The notes under the pieces were generated by a model. That model was not told the DNA's origin and did not search any database. It worked only from the letters and a program-made list of their open reading frames with translations. 64,000 nt of DNA from the NCBI GenBank assembly GCA_035544895.1, contig DASZZM010000059.1, positions 124,001 to 188,000 on the forward strand. The letters are read 5' to 3'. Each line of letters opens with the position of its first letter. Position 1 is the stretch's first letter. Below, piece by piece: positions 29,872 through 45,368 of the stretch. The position numbers and the translations under genes are program-made. The DNA comes from JASLEW01 sp035544895. GTDB lineage: Bacteria; Acidobacteriota; Thermoanaerobaculia; Multivoradales; UBA5704.

Positions 29872-32117
29872 CGGGTCTTGGCGCCGTCCGCCTGCCGGGC
29901 GTTGTCTGCCCGCTCGGCGCCGTCCGCCTGCTCCGCCGCGCCCGCCCGCTCGGCACTCTCGGCCTTGCCGGCGCTCTTCGACCGCTGGGCGCTGCCGGCG
30001 CGCCGGGGCTCGAGGAAGAGGGCGCCGAGCGGGGGCAGGGTCAGGGTCAGCGAGTGTGTGCGGCCGTGCAGGGGCAGGGGCGAGGCCTCGACGCCGCCGA
30101 AGTTGCCCTGGCCGCTGCCGCCGTAGTGCGCGCCGTCGCTGTTGAGGATCTCTTGCCAGAAGCCGCCTTCCGGAACGCCGATGCGGTAGTTGGTGCGCGG
30201 GATGGGCGTGAAGTTGAACACCACGACGATCGGCGGCGGCGGGGCAGCGGGCTCGGGCGCCTCGGGCGACGCGTCTGAGCCGGGCGCCGAGTCTTCAGCC
30301 CCGGCGTCGGCGTCCGGTGGCGCGTCGGACCCGGGCTGCGTGGCGGACGAGGCCCCGGCGAGCCTGGCGAAGGCGAGGACGCTGTTCTCGGCATCGGAGC
30401 CGTCGATCCAGGAGAAGCCCTCGGGCCGGCAGTCGAGCTGGTGCAGGGCGGGACGCTCGCGGTAGAGGCGGTTGAGGTCCTCCAGCCAGCGGCAGATGCC
30501 GGCGTGCGCCGGGTCGTCGAGCAGGCGCCAGTCGAGGCTGCCGTCGTGGTTCCATTCCTGCCACGGGGCGAGCTCCGCGCCCATGAAGAGCAGCTTCTTG
30601 CCCGGCTGCGCGACCATCCAGGCGAAGAGCAAGCGCAGGTTGGCGCGCTTCTGCCAGGGATCGCCGGCCATCTTGGCGAGAAGCGATCCCTTGCCGTGCA
30701 CCACCTCGTCGTGCGAGAGCGGCAGGACGAAGTTCTCGTTCCAGGCGTAGAGGCTGCGGAAGGTGAGCTGGTTGTGATGAAAACGGCGGTGGATCGGGTC
30801 CTTCTCCAGGTAAGAGAGGGTGTCGTGCATCCATCCCATGTCCCACTTCATGCCGAATCCCAGCCCGCCGAGATAGACGGGACGCGACACCATCGGCCAG
30901 GCCGTCGACTCCTCCGCGATAGTGTGGACCGCGGGGAAGGAGCCGTAGACCTCGGAGTTCAGCTCGCGCAGGAATTCGATCGCTTCCAGGTTCTCGCGCC
31001 CGCCGAAGCGATTGGGGATCCACTCTCCCTGGTGGCGCGAGTAGTCGAGATAGAGCATCGAAGCGACGGCGTCGACGCGCAGGCCGTCGGCGTGGTAGCG
31101 GTCCAGCCAGAAGGCGGCGCTGCTGATCAGGAAGCTGCGCACCTCGCGGCGGCCGTAGTTGAAGATCAAGCTTCCCCAGTCGGGCTGCACGCCGCGGCGC
31201 GGGTCGGCATGCTCGTAGAGGTGGGTGCCGTCGAAGAAGGCCAGGCCGTGCTCGTCGGTGGGGAAATGCGAAGGCACCCAGTCGAGGAAGACCCCGATCC
31301 CCTGGCCGTGCAGGTAATCGATCAGATACATCAGATCCTGCGGCGTGCCGTAGCGGCTGGTGGCGGCGAAGTAGCCGGTCCCCTGGTACCCCCACGAGCC
31401 ATAGAACGGGTGCTCCATGACCGGCATGAGCTCCACGTGGGTGAAGCCCAGGCGGCGCACGTGCTCGGCCAGCAAGGGCGCGATCTCGCGGTAGGTGAGG
31501 AATCGGCTGCCCTCCTCCGGAACGCGCCGCCAGGATCCGAGGTGCACCTCGTAGGCGGAGATCGGGGCGCCGAGAGATTGGCGTGCGGCGCGCTCGCCCA
31601 TCCACTCGCCGTCCGACCAGGCATAGGCCATGTCCCAGACCACCGAGGCGCGTTGCGGCGGCGTCTCGGCGTGAAAGGCGAAGGGGTCGGCCTTGTCGAC
31701 GCGATAGCCATGGAGGCGCGAGACGATGTGGTACTTGTACCGCGCGCCGGGCGCCGCGCCGGCCAGGAAACCCTCCCATAGCCCAGAGCCCCCGCGCGGG
31801 GCGAGCGGATCGGCCTTCTTGTCCCAGCCGTTCCAGTCGCCGATCACCGAGACCGACTGCGCATTCGGCGCCCAGACCGCGAAGTGCGTGCCCAGGCACG
31901 CCTCCTCGCGCGGCGTCTCCTCGTTTTCCGGGGCTGCCTGCTCGCCACCCAGCGCGGCATCCGCGTTCCGCGGGGCGGCCGCCCGGGCGCCTTCTCCGCC
32001 CTGCCGGCGCAGCGGGTGGGCGCCGAGCTTCTCGTACAGGCGATAGTGGGTGCCCTCGTTGAACAGGTAGAGATCGTGCTCGGTGAGCAGACGAGGCGTC
32101 GAAGTCGTGGCTTTCAA
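29868..32117 (-). CDS. glgB: 1,4-alpha-glucan branching enzyme GlgB
   Basis: Introduces alpha-1,6 branches into linear alpha-glucan. The 749-residue protein has a CBM48 domain (CLGTHFAVWAPNAQSVSVIG, about 75-165) and a GH13 barrel (YEVHLGSWRR, VELMPVMEHPFYGSWGYQ). The nucleophile is Asp349 (DGLRVDAVAS), the acid/base Glu lies in TIAEESTAWP, and the third Asp in LSHDEVVHGK. The C-terminal domain carries a low-complexity insert (about 600-630, rich in Ala, Ser, Pro, Asp). N-terminal residues 38-75 also look like an insert. It follows malQ after 258 bases, where a long repeat element lies. Works with GlgE upstream. Confidence 0.95.
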   Translation of the reverse strand: MKATTSTPRLLTEHDLYLFNEGTHYRLYEKLGAHPLRRQGGEGARAAAPRNADAALGGEQAAPENEETPREEACLGTHFAVWAPNAQSVSVIGDWNGWDKKADPLAPRGGSGLWEGFLAGAAPGARYKYHIVSRLHGYRVDKADPFAFHAETPPQRASVVWDMAYAWSDGEWMGERAARQSLGAPISAYEVHLGSWRRVPEEGSRFLTYREIAPLLAEHVRRLGFTHVELMPVMEHPFYGSWGYQGTGYFAATSRYGTPQDLMYLIDYLHGQGIGVFLDWVPSHFPTDEHGLAFFDGTHLYEHADPRRGVQPDWGSLIFNYGRREVRSFLISSAAFWLDRYHADGLRVDAVASMLYLDYSRHQGEWIPNRFGGRENLEAIEFLRELNSEVYGSFPAVHTIAEESTAWPMVSRPVYLGGLGFGMKWDMGWMHDTLSYLEKDPIHRRFHHNQLTFRSLYAWNENFVLPLSHDEVVHGKGSLLAKMAGDPWQKRANLRLLFAWMVAQPGKKLLFMGAELAPWQEWNHDGSLDWRLLDDPAHAGICRWLEDLNRLYRERPALHQLDCRPEGFSWIDGSDAENSVLAFARLAGASSATQPGSDAPPDADAGAEDSAPGSDASPEAPEPAAPPPPIVVVFNFTPIPRTNYRIGVPEGGFWQEILNSDGAHYGGSGQGNFGGVEASPLPLHGRTHSLTLTLPPLGALFLEPRRAGSAQRSKSAGKAESAERAGAAEQADGAERADNARQADGAKTR

Positions 32118-32204
32118 GCTCCCCCCTAAAGCGTCTTAGTTGGCGCCGCCGGTGGGCGGCCCCGAGATATGAAACAGCGCTCGCTAACTGGCGTTGGCGG
32201 CCTC

Positions 32205-32340
32205 AGATCTATCGGATCGCCCCCCGCAACCCCTACGGCTCCCCTTCCCTGGCTTTCCGAGGCCGCCGGGTCCCTGCCCGGCGGCGCCGGGGGGGAAGGG
32301 GACGCCCCCTCCCTCTCAGGGCAGGTGAGTTTCGTTCTAG
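32205..32340 (-). repeat. Dispersed intergenic repeat, copy C
   Basis: About 135 bases between malQ and glgB. On the minus strand it starts CTAGAACGAAACTCACC, passes CCTGAGAGGG, GGGGGCGTCCCCTTCCCC and the palindrome GCCGGGCAGGGACCCGGC, and ends GGGGTTGCGGGG with GATCCGATAGA. Nearly every block recurs in order in copy A (54916-55034), and the first half in copy B (45278-45345). It is oriented with glgB transcription and ends about 88 bases before its ATG. Confidence 0.85.
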
Positions 32341-32375
32341 CTTGCCACCGCCTGGGCGCACGGACCATTTTGGTT

Positions 32376-34477
32376 CTAGAGCCGCCGCCGCAGCTCGTCG
32401 ATGCGGCGCAGAGTCTCCACCACGTCGCCGCGGACGGAGAATTCCTCGAAGGCGAGGCGGGCCTTGCGGCGCCAGTTGGGCCGTTCGTCGCGGGTGCCGG
32501 GCACGTTCTGCGGCAAGGTTTCACCCCACAGGTCTTCGAGGTTGATCACCAGCAGCCTGGCGCCGCTGCGCGCCAGGTGCTCGAGACGGTCGTGGAGCAC
32601 GGCAAGACAGAGATCCTTCCCCCCGCCGTGCCTCCCGGCCGGCAGCGCCGCCGCCAGCAGCTCGCGCAGGGCAGCGCGCCGGGCGCATTCGGCGCGCGCC
32701 TGCTCGCCGTCGAAGAAGCCGAGCTGCTCGAGCTCCTCGACGTCCCGGCCTTCCCAGAAGCCGCGAAACGTCGGCATGTCGTGGGTGTTGAGGCTGGCGG
32801 CAACGAGCGGCGGCGGCTCGCGTGTGAGACCGGACCCACCCGGCGCGTCCGGCCCGCCTGGCGCCAGCTCATACTGCATCACGTACATGCCGAGCACGCC
32901 ATGGCGCTGCATGGCCTCGTTGACTTCGGGCGGCACGGTCCCCAGGTTCTCGCCGACGATCATCGCCTGGTGGCGCTGCGATTCGAGCGCCAGCACGGCA
33001 TAGAGCTCCTCGGCCGGATAGCGCACGTAGACTCCGTCGCGCGCTTCCATGCCGTCGGGGACCCAGAACAGGCGATGGAGCTGCATGACGTGGTCCATGC
33101 GCAGCAGCCCGGCATGCCGCAGATGGTGGCGCAGGCAGTCCACCAGGTGGTCGTAGCCGCGCTCGCGCAAGCGCTCGGGAACGAGCGGCGGGAAGCCCCA
33201 CTTCTGACCGCGGGTGAAGAAAGTGTCGGGCGGCGCCCCGGCGCTCATGGTCGCGGCGAACAGGTCGCGCTCGCGCCAGATGTCATAGGAGCCGCCATGG
33301 ACGCCGAGCGGCAGGTCGAGGTAGAGGCCGGGGCCCTGGCGCCGCGCCTGGCGCGCCATCTCGCCCATCTGCTGGTCGGTCGCCCACTGCACCAGCAGGT
33401 GGTAGCGGTAGTCGCCCTCGTCGTAGTCGGCCGGAGCGAGGCTCCCTTCGCGCAGCCGCTCCGGCCAGGTCTGCCAGGTTTCTCCCCGCCGGTCGCCGAC
33501 GGCGCGGAATGCGGCATAGGTGGGCAAGGCGGGGCGCGACGCGGCGAAGCTCTCGAGCTCGTCTCGCCGCGGCCCCGCGTGAGCGAAGAACCAGGGCGCC
33601 ATCTCCTCGAGGATGCGGCGTTTGAGGGTGAGCAGGCGCGGGTAATCGACCAGGCGCATCGCCGCCAGCGCCTCGATCTCTTCCTGGACCTCGGTCGACT
33701 CGAGCAGGCGCTGCGCCGCCGGGCAGAGCGTGGCCTCGGGGAGCTTTCGCGGGTCGAGATAGAGCTCGTTCCAGAACAGCCGCGAGGCCGGCGCATAGGG
33801 GCTCGGCTCGTACGGCTCGTCGAGGAAGCCGGCGAGCATGGGCAGGGTCGCGACCACTCCGCCGCCCAGCTCCGCGGTCCAGGCGGCGAGAGTCGCCAGG
33901 TCGGAGAGGTCGCCTGCTCCCCAGCCGCGCGCGGTGCGCAGCGCGTAGAGCGGCAGGAAGACGCCCCACAGCGGCCGGCCGTCCCCGAGATAGGCGCGCT
34001 CCGGGGCCGAGATCACGGTGGCCCGCGCCGCGCGGCCGCCCAGCTCGAGATGGAGCGTGTGGTAGCCGGGGGGCAGGGTTTCGGGCAGCGTCAGCAAGCG
34101 CACCTCGGGCGCTGCCGCCGGCAGGTCGTCGACGTCCACCGCCCAGGCGCGCCGCTCGCCTCCCTCGAGGTCGAGGTGGCAGGAGAGCGCGCCGTGCTCC
34201 CTGCCGGCCCCGATGCGCAGCGCGAGCCGGGGCGATTCGCCGTGCCATGCCACCATCACCGGCTCGACCAGGCGGGCGGCGAGCTCCTCGCGCCGCGCCG
34301 CCAGCGCGCCGGCGACGTCGGCCATGCCGTCGAAGGGACCGGCGAGCGCCGAGAGCACCGCCAGCAGCGACTCCGGCGGAGCTTCGACATGGCGGCCGAA
34401 GACGTCGTTATAGGAGGTCTGGACGCCGCAGAGTCGGGCCAGCTCGCGCAGGTCTTCGAGCTCGTCGGCCAACGCGA

Positions 34478-34481
<4 letters not shown>
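32376..34481 (-). CDS. malQ: 4-alpha-glucanotransferase (amylomaltase)
   Basis: Disproportionates maltodextrins, transferring glucan chains and releasing glucose. It has 701 residues, the long MalQ form with an N-terminal beta domain (about 30-170, LARLCGVQTSYNDVFGRH, VMVAWHGESPRLALRI) before the GH77 barrel. Barrel landmarks are WGVFLPLYALRTARGWGAGD, the nucleophile Asp in LLRMDHVMQLHR, the acid/base Glu in VGENLGTVPPEV and NTHDMPTFRGFWEG. Start GTG 34481 overlaps the treS stop (GTGA). Here it probably recycles short glucans made around GlgE/GlgB. Confidence 0.93.
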
Positions 34482-38098
<3,617 letters not shown>

Positions 38099-38132
38099 CG
38101 CGGTTCATCGAATCTCTGGGGGCCGCGCCGCA

Positions 38133-40331
<2,199 letters not shown>

Positions 40332-40480
40332 GCTCTCTCCCTCGGCCGGCGGCGCGGGCCGGCCGCCCCGCTCGCTAACCCGCTTCCGGCCGCGCCGGGC
40401 GTTCATGCTATACCGGCCGGTGGCGGGGGTCAGCGGGCTGGGCGGGCGAAAACGAGGCGGCGGGCCTTGGGCAGTGCGCT

Positions 40481-40816
40481 TCAACCTGTGTGGCGTACTT
40501 CCAGTAGCGTAACCTCAAACTCGAGAACCGCGTTCGGAGGCACCAAGCCAGGGACTCCAACCTCTCGATATCCTAGGTGCGGGCCGACGCGAATACGGCG
40601 CTGGCCGCCTACCCGCATGCCCTCTACTCCGTACTCAAGGCCTGCGACTACACGGCGATCCCCAATCCGAAACGAGGCAAGAACGTTCTTCTGAATGATC
40701 TCGCCGTTGTTCAGCTTCAGGTCATACCGGACCTCAACGGTTGATCCTCGTGAAGCGACCCCTCCATGTCCCTCCACAAGATCCTCGTATCTGACGCCGC
40801 CTCGTCCTCGCTTCAT
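40481..40816 (-). CDS. FKBP-type peptidyl-prolyl isomerase-like protein, degenerate active site
   Basis: A 111-residue single FKBP domain. Core blocks are GGVRYEDLVEGHGGVASRG, YDLKLNNGEIIQKN, FRIGDRRVVAGLEYGVEGM, GGQRRIRVGPHLGY and GLVPPNAVLEFEVTLLEV. Against FKBP12 the catalytic-pocket Asp37 and Trp59 are replaced (the region is shortened, and Leu stands where Trp is expected), so prolyl isomerase activity may be weak and a chaperone role is possible. GC content is visibly lower and codon choice differs from its neighbours, suggesting acquisition. No Shine-Dalgarno precedes ATG 40816; a longer in-frame form to 40921 is possible. Confidence 0.78.
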   Translation of the reverse strand: MKRGRGGVRYEDLVEGHGGVASRGSTVEVRYDLKLNNGEIIQKNVLASFRIGDRRVVAGLEYGVEGMRVGGQRRIRVGPHLGYREVGVPGLVPPNAVLEFEVTLLEVRHTG

Positions 40817-40987
40817 GGTAGAGCCGGCAAAGGGGTAGTGTCCTAAGACTGTGTTGGTGGCGGGGGCGCCTGCCGGTCCATCTCCACCCTTACTACGACT
40901 ACGTGCCTGCGGGAGATCCAAATCTGGCCGGAAAGGATTACTTCCATAAGCATCAGATCTGACCCTGGCGGCGGCCTGGGGGCGTCA
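40817..40987. other. Low-GC gap with a possible coding remnant
   Basis: This 171-base gap shares the lower GC of the adjoining FKBP gene. On the plus strand from about 40890 it reads in frame HLHPYYDYVPAGDPNLAG then KDYFHKHQI and a stop at 40969. That resembles a real protein end more than random GC-rich sequence, but it has no start. I do not recognise the family; it could be the tail of a lost gene acquired with the FKBP gene. Confidence 0.3.
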
Positions 40988-43222
40988 CTACGGCGGGTAG
41001 GCAGCGATCTCGAGGCAGGCGGCGCGGAAGAGGCCAGGGCCGGTCCGGGCGCCCTGCTGGTTGCGCTCGCGCTCGACGAGCAGCCGGAGGCGGGTGGTGA
41101 GAACCGGCGGGAAGCGGTGCTCGACGTGCGCGCGAGTGTTGCCGGTCACCCGCGCGCCGGGAATGTCCACCCAGCTCCGGCCATCCCACCACTGCAACCG
41201 ATAGTCGAGAGCGAGGAAGCTGGAGGATCGCGGGCCGCGGCTGAAAAGGCCGGGGTAGATGGTGGCCCGGCCGATCCGCTGCGGGCGCTTCCAGGCGATG
41301 CCGAACCAGGCACGGACGGGCGAGAGGGACGGCGGCGTCTGGGCGGCGTCTGCCTCGCTGTTGGCGCCGAGCATCCCGTCGTTGAGGCGGTCCAGGTGGA
41401 GCACCCCGGCCCCCTCGGCGCCGCCGATCGCCTCGCCGGCCGGTGCGAGATCTCCCTCCGGGTCGGGAAGCGACCAGGCCTGCTCCAGGCCGGAGCAGCA
41501 GCGCTCGAGCTCGTCCGCTCCCACTTCGTACACCGCCCAGGAGTTGTGCACGATCTCGGCCGGGCGGAAGTGCTCGCGCAGCCAGGCGTGGGAGGGGTTC
41601 GCCACCAGGTCCGTGAGCCCGACAGCGACCCGGCCGGCGATCGGGCCGGTGGGTTCGATCCAGACCGGTTTTGGAGTCGCGGGAGTCACGGGAGTCACGG
41701 GGGTCGCGGGGGTCGCGGGGGTCGCGGGGCTCGTGCGCGCGTAGACACGGCGCATGTACTCGGCGTCCTGCCCCCAGTCGAGATTGGAGTCGATCAGCCA
41801 GCGATAGCCGTTGCGCGGTCCGCCGATGAGCTCGTTGAAGTAGGGCAGGTAGCGCGGATGGATGGAGAACGAGGCCGCCGCCGTCCAGGCCGCGAGCAGT
41901 CCGACCAGGAGGGCTGCCGCTCTCCGGGCCGGCGGCGATCCGCCCGGACGCCACGCCGCCGCCCGTCCCGCGAATACGAAGGCGAACGGGAAGGCGGGCA
42001 GCAGGTAACGCAGGCCGATCTGCGTGTCGAAAGCGAAGCTCAAGTAGGCGAGCAGGAACAGCGGAGGCACCAGCAGAAACGCCTCGGCGCCGGGGACCCG
42101 CACCCGGCCGGCGGCGCAGAGCCAGACCGCCAGGGTGAGCAGCGCGAGGGTGCCGAGGGGCACTTTGATTAGCGAGGCCACCAGGTAGTAGTTCCAGAAG
42201 CCGTGATCGCTAAACTGCCCGTGGAGATAGCAGCCGCAGCCGCTGCTGGCGTCGCGCGCCACCTGGTCGAATCCCTGCAAGTACGGCAGCGGCAGGGGGA
42301 CCGGCAGGTCGCGGATCACCGGCAGGGCCGCCAGCGCCTGGAGCTGCCGGCTCACCGGGCTGTAGCGAGACAGCGGCCGGAACGTCTTCTCGCCTGCAAA
42401 ACCCAGGTTGAGGGCGACCAGCGCGCCCACCGCCAGCGCCACGGCCGGCACGAAGAACGCGGCCCACTTGAAGTTGGTAGCAGGCCGGAAGGCGGCGGCT
42501 GCCACTGGGTCTGCGCCCCGTTCTGCAACGGCGCCCGGGGTTGGCGCGGCGCCCGGGACCGGCCAGGCTGCCGGCCCCGGCCGAGCAGCGGCGGCGAGCC
42601 TGCCGCGCACTGCTTCGACGAGCACGATGAGCAAGAAGATGGGGACGAGGAAGATCGCCGTGACCTTGGTGAGCTGCGCCGCGCCGAACGCCGCCGCCGC
42701 CACCGCCAGCCGTCCCGGCCCCGGCAGCCGGCGGTAGCGCCAGAAGGCGTAGGTGGCGGCGAACATGCCGAGGGCGGTCGCGACATCGGTCGTGATGAGA
42801 TGGGAGTGGGCGAGGACGTTGGGGCAGAAGGTGTAGAGGAACAGCGCCAGGGCGCCGCCGCCGAAGCCGAAGAGAGCGCGCGCCCAGTGGAAGATCAGCC
42901 AACCCAGGGCGGCTCCGAGCAGCAGCGTCGGCAGGCGTCCGAGCCACAGCCGCCGGTCATTTTCGGGCGGGCCGGCGAGCCTCTCCGCCAGCGCCACCGG
43001 CACGGCGTTGATCACCGAGACTGGCATCTTCGAGTTGAGCGCAGGGGTCCAGCGCTCGAAGGTCCCCGCGGTCAACCCGCGCAGCCCGTAGGCCAGGTGG
43101 CGGAGCTCGTCGAGCGTCCTCCCGTCCGCCCGCGTGGCCGCCAGCTCGCGCCACGCGAACAGCGCGAGCAGCCCCGCGACCAGCAGTGCGCCCTTGGAGA
43201 CGTGGAGCCGTGGCGCCGTCAT
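40988..43222 (-). CDS. GT-C membrane glycosyltransferase-like protein with C-terminal soluble domain
   Basis: A 744-residue polytopic protein. Ten or more hydrophobic helices run from LLVAGLLALFAWRELAA to about residue 450 (AALLVGLLAAWTAAAS). The first loop has the acidic ArnT/PMT pattern (TLDELRHLAYGLRGLTAGTF, LNSKMPVSVINAVP). After FNELIGGPRNGYRWLIDSNL, a TP-rich linker encoded by a 9-bp tandem repeat leads to a soluble region. Its end (RIGRATIYPGLFSRG, YRLQWWDGRSWVDIPGARV, RFPPVLTTRLRLLVER) looks like a discoidin/F5-8C-type carbohydrate-binding fold. Substrates unknown. It follows the amidase gene on the same strand after 25 bases. Confidence 0.78.
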   Translation of the reverse strand: MTAPRLHVSKGALLVAGLLALFAWRELAATRADGRTLDELRHLAYGLRGLTAGTFERWTPALNSKMPVSVINAVPVALAERLAGPPENDRRLWLGRLPTLLLGAALGWLIFHWARALFGFGGGALALFLYTFCPNVLAHSHLITTDVATALGMFAATYAFWRYRRLPGPGRLAVAAAAFGAAQLTKVTAIFLVPIFLLIVLVEAVRGRLAAAARPGPAAWPVPGAAPTPGAVAERGADPVAAAAFRPATNFKWAAFFVPAVALAVGALVALNLGFAGEKTFRPLSRYSPVSRQLQALAALPVIRDLPVPLPLPYLQGFDQVARDASSGCGCYLHGQFSDHGFWNYYLVASLIKVPLGTLALLTLAVWLCAAGRVRVPGAEAFLLVPPLFLLAYLSFAFDTQIGLRYLLPAFPFAFVFAGRAAAWRPGGSPPARRAAALLVGLLAAWTAAASFSIHPRYLPYFNELIGGPRNGYRWLIDSNLDWGQDAEYMRRVYARTSPATPATPATPVTPVTPATPKPVWIEPTGPIAGRVAVGLTDLVANPSHAWLREHFRPAEIVHNSWAVYEVGADELERCCSGLEQAWSLPDPEGDLAPAGEAIGGAEGAGVLHLDRLNDGMLGANSEADAAQTPPSLSPVRAWFGIAWKRPQRIGRATIYPGLFSRGPRSSSFLALDYRLQWWDGRSWVDIPGARVTGNTRAHVEHRFPPVLTTRLRLLVERERNQQGARTGPGLFRAACLEIAAYPP
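41675..41730. repeat. 9-bp tandem repeat encoding a Thr-Pro linker
   Basis: Five to six units of the type GTCGCGGGG or GTCACGGGA, head to tail. On the minus strand they encode TPATPATPVTPVTPATP between the membrane and soluble parts of the GT-C protein. The frame is preserved with any copy number. Confidence 0.85.
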
Positions 43223-43247
43223 GGCGCCACGAGCTCAGGAGAGCCCC

Positions 43248-45182
43248 TCAGCTCGACACCTTCAGCTCGGGATGGCGCAGGTGGAAGCCGGTCGCTTCCT
43301 GGTAGGCCTTGGCAAGAACGAGCAGGTCGGCTTCGCCGTAGAGGTTGCCGGTGAAGGTGATGCTGGTCGGAGTGCCGTCCTTGCGGAAGCCGTTGGGCAG
43401 GACCACGGCGGGGTGGCCGGTCAAATTGGTGAGCAGGAGGTTGCCGCCGCCGAAGGACGGTGCCACGTAGGCGTCGAGGTCGGCGAAGAGCCTGGCCATC
43501 TCGCGCATGAGCAGAGTGCGGACCCGGTTGGCCTGGATGTAGGCCACGGCCGGGATGGTTTGCCCCAGGCGGAAAGTGGTAGGCCAGGCGTCCTCGGTCT
43601 GGCGCACCAGCTGGCGGTCGCGGCCGGAGCGCGTCAGCTCGTCGAAGGAGGCGGCCGCCTCGGCGGTGAGGATCAGGCGCAGGGCATCGACCGGCAGCTT
43701 GGGAAGCTCGATGGGCCGGAGCTCGATCCCCAGGGCGCGCAGGGCGTCCAGAGCCGCCAGATCGAGGGCATGCCACTCCTCCTGCTCTTTCTTCGGCTCG
43801 GCCTCGAACGCGGAGCGGAGATAGCCGACGCGAAGACGCCGGACATCGCGGTGCGGATCCCAGGCGAAGGGATGATCGGCGACCGTAGGGTCCTGGCCGT
43901 CGGGACCGTGGATGGCCGCGAAGACTGCGGCGCAATCCTCGACGCTGCGGCAGATCGGGCCGATCTTGTCCATGCTCCAGGCGAGCGCCATGGCGCCGTG
44001 CCGGCTCACTCGCCCGAAGGTGGGGCGCAGACCGGTCGCTCCATTGCGCGTGCACGGCGAGACGATCGAGCCCAGGGTCTCCGACCCGATGCTGAAGCCC
44101 ACCAGGCCCGCGGCGGTGGCCGCGGCCGGACCCGCCGACGAGCCGCTCGAACCCTGCTCCGGCTTCCACGGGTTGTGGGTGGTGCCGCCGTACCAGACGT
44201 CGCCCAGCGCCAGCTCGCCCAGGGACAGCTTGGCCACGAGCACGGCGCCGGCCCGCTCGAGGCGCTCCACCACGGTGGCGTCGAGGTCGATGACCTGGTT
44301 CTTGAACGGCACCGACCCCCAGGTGGTGGGATAGCCCTTGGCCGCCAGCAGGTCTTTGGCGCCCCAGGGAATGCCGTGCAGAGGCCCGCGGTAGCGGCCG
44401 GCGGCGATCTCGCGGTCTAGCAGCTCCGCCTGCGCCAGGGCGCGCTCGGCGGTGAGGTTGACGACGGTCTTGAGCAGCGGGTCGTACTTCTGAAGGCGCG
44501 CCAGGTACATGCGCGTCAGGGCGACCGAGGTGACCTGCCGGCCGCGCAGCAGCGGCCCCCAGCCGGCCGCCGGCAGGAAGGCGAGGCTCTCGAGGTCCGC
44601 CGGCGGGGCGCCGTCGGGAGCCGGCGGGGCGGCCTGGGATGAAGAGCCAGGAGACCGCACCGAGGAAGAGGCGTACGGCGCGGTCGCCGAGGCCGCGCGG
44701 CCCTGACCCGCGGGGCCGGCGGGCGAGGCGGCAGCCGCGAACGGCGCGGGATCGAAGCGCAGCGCCGGCGGGACGTCGTTGGCAAGACTCACGGTGCGCA
44801 GCTTGCGGTAGCCGTCGCGAAGCTGGCCCAGACCCTTGAGCATGAGGTCGCGATCGGGGTCGGTGAGCTCCAGCCCGGCAAGCTGCTCGGCGGCGACGAC
44901 GGCGGAGCGGGACACCGCCGTCGGATCGGGCGCCTCGGCGCCTTGCAGCGCCGCCGGCGCCGCGGCCGCGCCGACGCCGGCGGCCGAGAGGAGGGCGACG
45001 AAGCGGCGGCGGCTCAGGGCCGCCGGCCCGCTCGGATCGGAGTCATCGCGGACAGCCTGGCGCTCCAGGTCGCCGGCCGGGATGGCGGCAAGCGGGTCGC
45101 CGGCCGGGATGGCGGCAGGCGGGTCGGCGCCTGGCACGGCGGTGGCGGACGGACGGCGACCGGACGGACGGCGATCGGACAT
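43248..45182 (-). CDS. Tat-exported amidase-signature enzyme
   Basis: A 644-residue hydrolase of C-N amide bonds. ATG 45182 has GGAGG 6 bases upstream. The N-terminus holds a duplicated AAIPAGD block and a twin-arginine signal (LSRRRFVALLSAAGVGAAAA, Arg 58-60), so it is probably folded before export. The amidase triad is Lys276 (GIPWGAKDLLA), cis-Ser348 (EQGSSGSSAGP) and nucleophile Ser372 (GSETLGSIVSP). A Ser/Ala/Pro-rich insert lies at about 150-195. It resembles exported amidases annotated as Asp-tRNA amidotransferase A-like, but with no GatB/GatC partner it is not a tRNA amidotransferase. Substrate unknown. Confidence 0.92.
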   Translation of the reverse strand: MSDRRPSGRRPSATAVPGADPPAAIPAGDPLAAIPAGDLERQAVRDDSDPSGPAALSRRRFVALLSAAGVGAAAAPAALQGAEAPDPTAVSRSAVVAAEQLAGLELTDPDRDLMLKGLGQLRDGYRKLRTVSLANDVPPALRFDPAPFAAAASPAGPAGQGRAASATAPYASSSVRSPGSSSQAAPPAPDGAPPADLESLAFLPAAGWGPLLRGRQVTSVALTRMYLARLQKYDPLLKTVVNLTAERALAQAELLDREIAAGRYRGPLHGIPWGAKDLLAAKGYPTTWGSVPFKNQVIDLDATVVERLERAGAVLVAKLSLGELALGDVWYGGTTHNPWKPEQGSSGSSAGPAAATAAGLVGFSIGSETLGSIVSPCTRNGATGLRPTFGRVSRHGAMALAWSMDKIGPICRSVEDCAAVFAAIHGPDGQDPTVADHPFAWDPHRDVRRLRVGYLRSAFEAEPKKEQEEWHALDLAALDALRALGIELRPIELPKLPVDALRLILTAEAAASFDELTRSGRDRQLVRQTEDAWPTTFRLGQTIPAVAYIQANRVRTLLMREMARLFADLDAYVAPSFGGGNLLLTNLTGHPAVVLPNGFRKDGTPTSITFTGNLYGEADLLVLAKAYQEATGFHLRHPELKVSS

Positions 45183-45277
45183 CGAGAACCTCCTGCCTGG
45201 CTCGGGCTGCTCGGCAGCGGATTCTAAGGCTTCCGGCCGCCCGCGTGAAACTTTCCCAGGCCGGCCTCGTTGTGTCA

Positions 45278-45345
45278 TTAGAAGAGACTCCGCCTTACCC
45301 TGAGAGGGTGGGGGCGTCCCCTTCCCCCCCGGCCACCGCCGGGCG
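45278..45345 (+). repeat. Dispersed intergenic repeat, copy B (3' truncated)
   Basis: Starts TTAGAAGAGACTCCGCC, then CCCTGAGAGGG, GGGGGCGTCCCCTTCCCC and CCGCCGGGC, and stops before the second palindrome arm. It matches the first half of copies A and C. It lies in the divergent gap between the amidase gene and the gene at 45369, in the orientation of the latter. Confidence 0.75.
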
Positions 45346-45368
45346 CGTACTTTTACAGGAGCCGAGCG

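Noticed and set aside
43248..45182. Assignment of the amidase as GatA
   Set aside because: It has a twin-arginine signal and no gatB/gatC nearby, so a cytoplasmic tRNA amidotransferase role is unlikely.
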